Below are positions 61,925-64,000 of a stretch of DNA of 64,000 nt, piece by piece. Source of the stretch: Mycolicibacterium litorale (GTDB taxonomy: Bacteria > Actinomycetota > Actinomycetes > Mycobacteriales > Mycobacteriaceae); assembly GCA_002007745.1 (NCBI GenBank), contig CP019882.1:4526001-4590000 (forward strand), read 5' to 3'. The notes under the pieces are model-generated. The model did no database searches. It was not told the DNA's origin and worked only from the letters and a program-made list of their open reading frames with translations. Made by a program: the position numbers and the translations under genes. Position 1 is the stretch's first letter, and each line of letters begins with the position of its first letter.

Positions 61925-63180
61925 TGTCCAGGCAGGCTGTTCTTCACGATCACACCGTCCTTGACGATGACCGAGATGCCGGTGTCAGCGTCGGCCAGCA
62001 CCTTGAGGTCGACCGTGGGGTCGCCGTTGACCAGCAGCACGTCCGCCCACGCGCCGGCGGTGATCTCACCGAGACGGGCCGCCTTGTACGGGTCGCGCTC
62101 ACCGGCCAACCGCAGCAACTCGGCGTTGCCTGACGTCACCATCCTGAGTGCGTCGACGTTGCTGACGTACTCGCCGAGCCGGGCCATCATCTCGCTTTGC
62201 CGCGCAACGCTTTCCGGTTCGAACAGCAGGTCGGTTCCCCAGGCCAGCTTAACCCCGTGCTTGCGGGCCCACTGGTAGATGTGCGGGGTGCCGCTGCAGA
62301 TCTCGCGGTTCTTCTCGGCACTGTCGGGGTTGAGGAAGCTGTGGTCGTGTTCGGCGAACGGCTGGGTGGACAGCCACACCTCGCGCTCGGCCAGCATGGC
62401 CACTGTCGCCTCGTCGGCGAGATGGCCGTGCTCGATGGACTTCACCCCGGCCTGCACCGCCCGGCGGATGCCGGTGACGTTGTAGACGTGGGTGGCCACG
62501 TAGGTGCCGTAGTCGGCGGCGGCCTGCACTGCCGCCGCCATTTCAGCCTCGGTGAACTGCACCGTGTACAGCGGATCGTAGAGCGACGCAGCACCACCGC
62601 CGGCCATCAGCTTGATCTGCGAGGCGCCCAGCTTGAGCTGCTCGCGCACGGCGGCCAGCACCCGATCGACCCCGTCGGCGACCCGCATGAATCCGATGGT
62701 TTCCGCGCGGGACTCGTTGCCGCCCAGAGCGGTTGGACGCTCGTAGACGAACCCGAAATCGCCGTGGCCACCGGTCTGCGAGATCGCGGCCTGGCTCGGG
62801 TAGATCCGCGGGCCCAGCGCGGGTTCGCCGTCGATCACCTTCTTGATCCCGGCGGTGTCACCGGCCATGTCGCGCACGGTGGTGAACCCGCGCAGCAGCG
62901 TGCCCTTCGCCCGGGCCAGGGTGGTGGCCGCCAGCTGGGTCTGCGAGGCCATCGCCAGGTCGAGCAGGGTGTTGGCCATGCCGACCAGGTGCGCGTGGGC
63001 GTCGATCATGCCGGGCATCAGCACCCGGTCACCGCCGTCGATGACGGTGGTGGCGGCGGATTCGGCGATCGGCGAGGTGTCGACGGCGGAGATCTTCGAG
63101 CCGTCGATGAGGACGTGACCGGGCACGACCGTACCCGAAAGCCCGTCGAACACACCGACATTCTTGATCAGCACGCTCAT
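61915..63180 (-). CDS. metal-dependent amidohydrolase, imidazolonepropionase/prolidase-like
   Basis: 421 aa amidohydrolase-superfamily TIM barrel. Metal ligands DAHAHLVG, TVRDMAGDTAG and IKLMAGGGA with the carbamylated-Lys position nearby, YVATHVYNV, VKSIEHGHLAD, and the final Asp in LAWGTDLLFEPE. Beta-sandwich pieces flank the barrel (MSVLIKNVGVFDG and WADVLLVNGDP). This group includes dipeptidases acting on Xaa-Pro/Arg/Lys and mycotoxin hydrolases; substrate not assigned. The ATG overlaps the stop of the upstream exonuclease gene (ATGA, 63177-63180), an unusual pairing. No signal peptide. Confidence 0.85.
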   Translation of the reverse strand: MSVLIKNVGVFDGLSGTVVPGHVLIDGSKISAVDTSPIAESAATTVIDGGDRVLMPGMIDAHAHLVGMANTLLDLAMASQTQLAATTLARAKGTLLRGFTTVRDMAGDTAGIKKVIDGEPALGPRIYPSQAAISQTGGHGDFGFVYERPTALGGNESRAETIGFMRVADGVDRVLAAVREQLKLGASQIKLMAGGGAASLYDPLYTVQFTEAEMAAAVQAAADYGTYVATHVYNVTGIRRAVQAGVKSIEHGHLADEATVAMLAEREVWLSTQPFAEHDHSFLNPDSAEKNREICSGTPHIYQWARKHGVKLAWGTDLLFEPESVARQSEMMARLGEYVSNVDALRMVTSGNAELLRLAGERDPYKAARLGEITAGAWADVLLVNGDPTVDLKVLADADTGISVIVKDGVIVKNSLPGHHS

Positions 63181-63980
63181 GAGGTGAACTCTACGGTCAC
63201 CGGGGCGTGGTCGGACCAGCGCAGCGCGTAGGCGGCGGGCTTCTCCACCCGAGCGGCCACCGCGCGGTCCGCCAGCGACTGGCTGGCCAGGTGGTAGTCG
63301 ATGCGCCAGCCGGCGTCGTTGTCGAAGGCCTTGCCCCGCCAGGACCACCAGCTGTAGGGGCCGGCCACGTCGGGGTGCATGCGGCGCACCACGTCCACCC
63401 ACCCGGAATCCAGCAGATCGGTGAGCCACTGCCGCTCGCTGGGCAGGAACCCGGCCTTCTTGACGTTGGCCTTCCACGCCTTGATGTCGTTCTCGGTGTG
63501 GGCGATGTTCCAGTCGCCGCAGATCACCGCGTCGCGCCCATCGGCGGTCAACTCGGCCATCCGCTTGGCCAGCGCCCCCATGAACCGCTCCTTCTCCAGC
63601 TGCCGGTCGGTGCCGGCCTCCCCGGTGTGCACGTACACGCTGCCGATCGTCGCCTCGCCGACATCAACCTCGACGTAGCGGCCATGCAATTCGAATTCGG
63701 TTGCCGGCAGGCCTCTTCGCACGGCGGAGAACGGCATGCGGGACAGCACCGCCACACCGCTGCGACCCTTGAGGTGGGGGCAGGCCGAGGCCAGGTGCCA
63801 GCCGTCGGCCAGAGCGGGAGCCAGCGCCTGTGCGAGCTGCTCGTCGTCGGATCGGGTCTCCTGCAGGCACACCACATCGGACGTGGTCGCCGAGAGCCAG
63901 GCGAGCAGGCCGAGGTTTTCCGGTGAGCGCTCACGCACCGCGGCGCGCACACCGTTGACATTGATGGTCGTCACGATCAC
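63177..63980 (-). CDS. xthA: exodeoxyribonuclease III / AP endonuclease
   Basis: 267 aa member of the EEP nuclease family. Metal and catalytic motifs: TINVNGVRAA, CLQETRSDDEQL, SGVAVLSRM, YVHTGEAG, the Asn/Asp pair CGDWNIAHTENDIK, and the final Asp-His RWSDHAPVTVEF; WRIDYHLAS is also characteristic. It acts in base-excision repair, cutting at abasic sites and trimming 3' ends. The GTG at 63980 is used because TAGGTT lies six bases upstream; GTG 63974 is also possible. Co-transcribed with the downstream amidohydrolase. Confidence 0.92.
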   Translation of the reverse strand: MIVTTINVNGVRAAVRERSPENLGLLAWLSATTSDVVCLQETRSDDEQLAQALAPALADGWHLASACPHLKGRSGVAVLSRMPFSAVRRGLPATEFELHGRYVEVDVGEATIGSVYVHTGEAGTDRQLEKERFMGALAKRMAELTADGRDAVICGDWNIAHTENDIKAWKANVKKAGFLPSERQWLTDLLDSGWVDVVRRMHPDVAGPYSWWSWRGKAFDNDAGWRIDYHLASQSLADRAVAARVEKPAAYALRWSDHAPVTVEFTS

Positions 63981-63986
63981 GGATAA

Positions 63987-63992
63987 AACCTA
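63987..63992 (-). promoter_or_regulatory. -10 hexamer TAGGTT for xthA
   Basis: Reverse-strand TAGGTT with six bases to the GTG at 63980; leaderless arrangement. Confidence 0.45.
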
Positions 63993-64000
63993 TCTTGCGG

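Noticed and set aside
1..64000. tRNA, rRNA or other structured RNA genes
   Set aside because: Nearly all the sequence is occupied by overlapping or closely spaced protein genes, and none of the short gaps shows a cloverleaf or other known RNA signature by eye. A tRNAscan or Rfam search would settle it.

Overview
The window is 64 kb of very GC-rich actinobacterial DNA that reads as a Mycobacterium/Mycolicibacterium chromosome. Gene order from about 7.9 kb to 59.8 kb follows the block known in M. tuberculosis as roughly Rv3296 to Rv3336c: lhr, nei2, an RluA-like pseudouridine synthase, glpD2, lpdA, a gamma-glutamylcyclotransferase-like gene, amiA1/amiB1, deoD, pmmB, upp, an Rv3311-like gene, add, deoA, cdd, sdhCDAB, a class III aminotransferase, dacB1, a YihY/YhjD-type membrane protein and trpS. 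MmpL, a mycobacterial haem-binding (MHB-type) secreted protein, Tat substrates and many short-leader or leaderless promoters fit the same assignment. An environmental fast grower is likely, because catabolic and transport genes are inserted into this backbone. No tRNA, rRNA, CRISPR, phage or transposase gene was seen. No gap longer than about 185 bp lacks a gene.

Layout. 0-5.2 kb: end of a TetR regulator, an epoxide hydrolase coupled to a small exported protein, a haem-binding-type secreted protein, and a ferredoxin / ferredoxin reductase / cytochrome P450 operon. 5.3-7.8 kb: a DUF1800-DUF1501 pair with a Tat signal. 7.9-16.2 kb: lhr and nei2 with a YkoEDC-like ECF vitamin transporter lodged between them. 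16.2-19.1 kb: small genes, an alpha/beta hydrolase-DUF1330 pair and a divergent AraC/VirS-type regulator. 19.1-23.7 kb: lpdA-glpD-pseudouridine synthase operon. 23.7-24.8 kb: an AbiEi/DUF559-like gene framed by inverted repeats. 24.8-34.6 kb: galE, two M20 amidohydrolases, deoD, an AbrB-type membrane protein with a divergent MarR, pmmB, upp, a YdcF-like protein and an Rv3311-like internally duplicated protein. 34.6-40.8 kb: mmpL and the cdd-deoA-add nucleoside operon. 40.9-46.8 kb: sdhCDAB, a 55-bp tandem repeat and two acyl-CoA dehydrogenases. 46.9-56.2 kb: an AhpD-like protein and an apparent amine/polyamine module (permease, DUF1275, gamma-glutamyltransferase-like hydrolase, aminobutyraldehyde-type dehydrogenase, Lrp regulator, aminotransferase, SMP-30 lactonase-like). 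56.3-64 kb: dacB1, trpS-yihY, two tandem lipoprotein hydrolases, an amidohydrolase and xth.

A technical point governs how the window should be read. Five genes (lhr, the pseudouridine synthase, glpD, one acyl-CoA dehydrogenase and the SMP-30-like gene) are broken by seven frameshifts. In every case one base is missing from a run of G or C, and restoring it rebuilds the conserved protein. The most economical reading is homopolymer error in the assembly rather than gene decay.

The genes connect into a few themes: nucleoside salvage (cdd, deoA, add, deoD, upp, pmmB), respiratory dehydrogenases feeding quinone (sdhCDAB, glpD, the quinone-reductase-type lpdA), DNA repair (lhr, nei2, xth), cell envelope (dacB1, mmpL, galE, lipoproteins) and oxidation of amines, fatty acids and epoxides.
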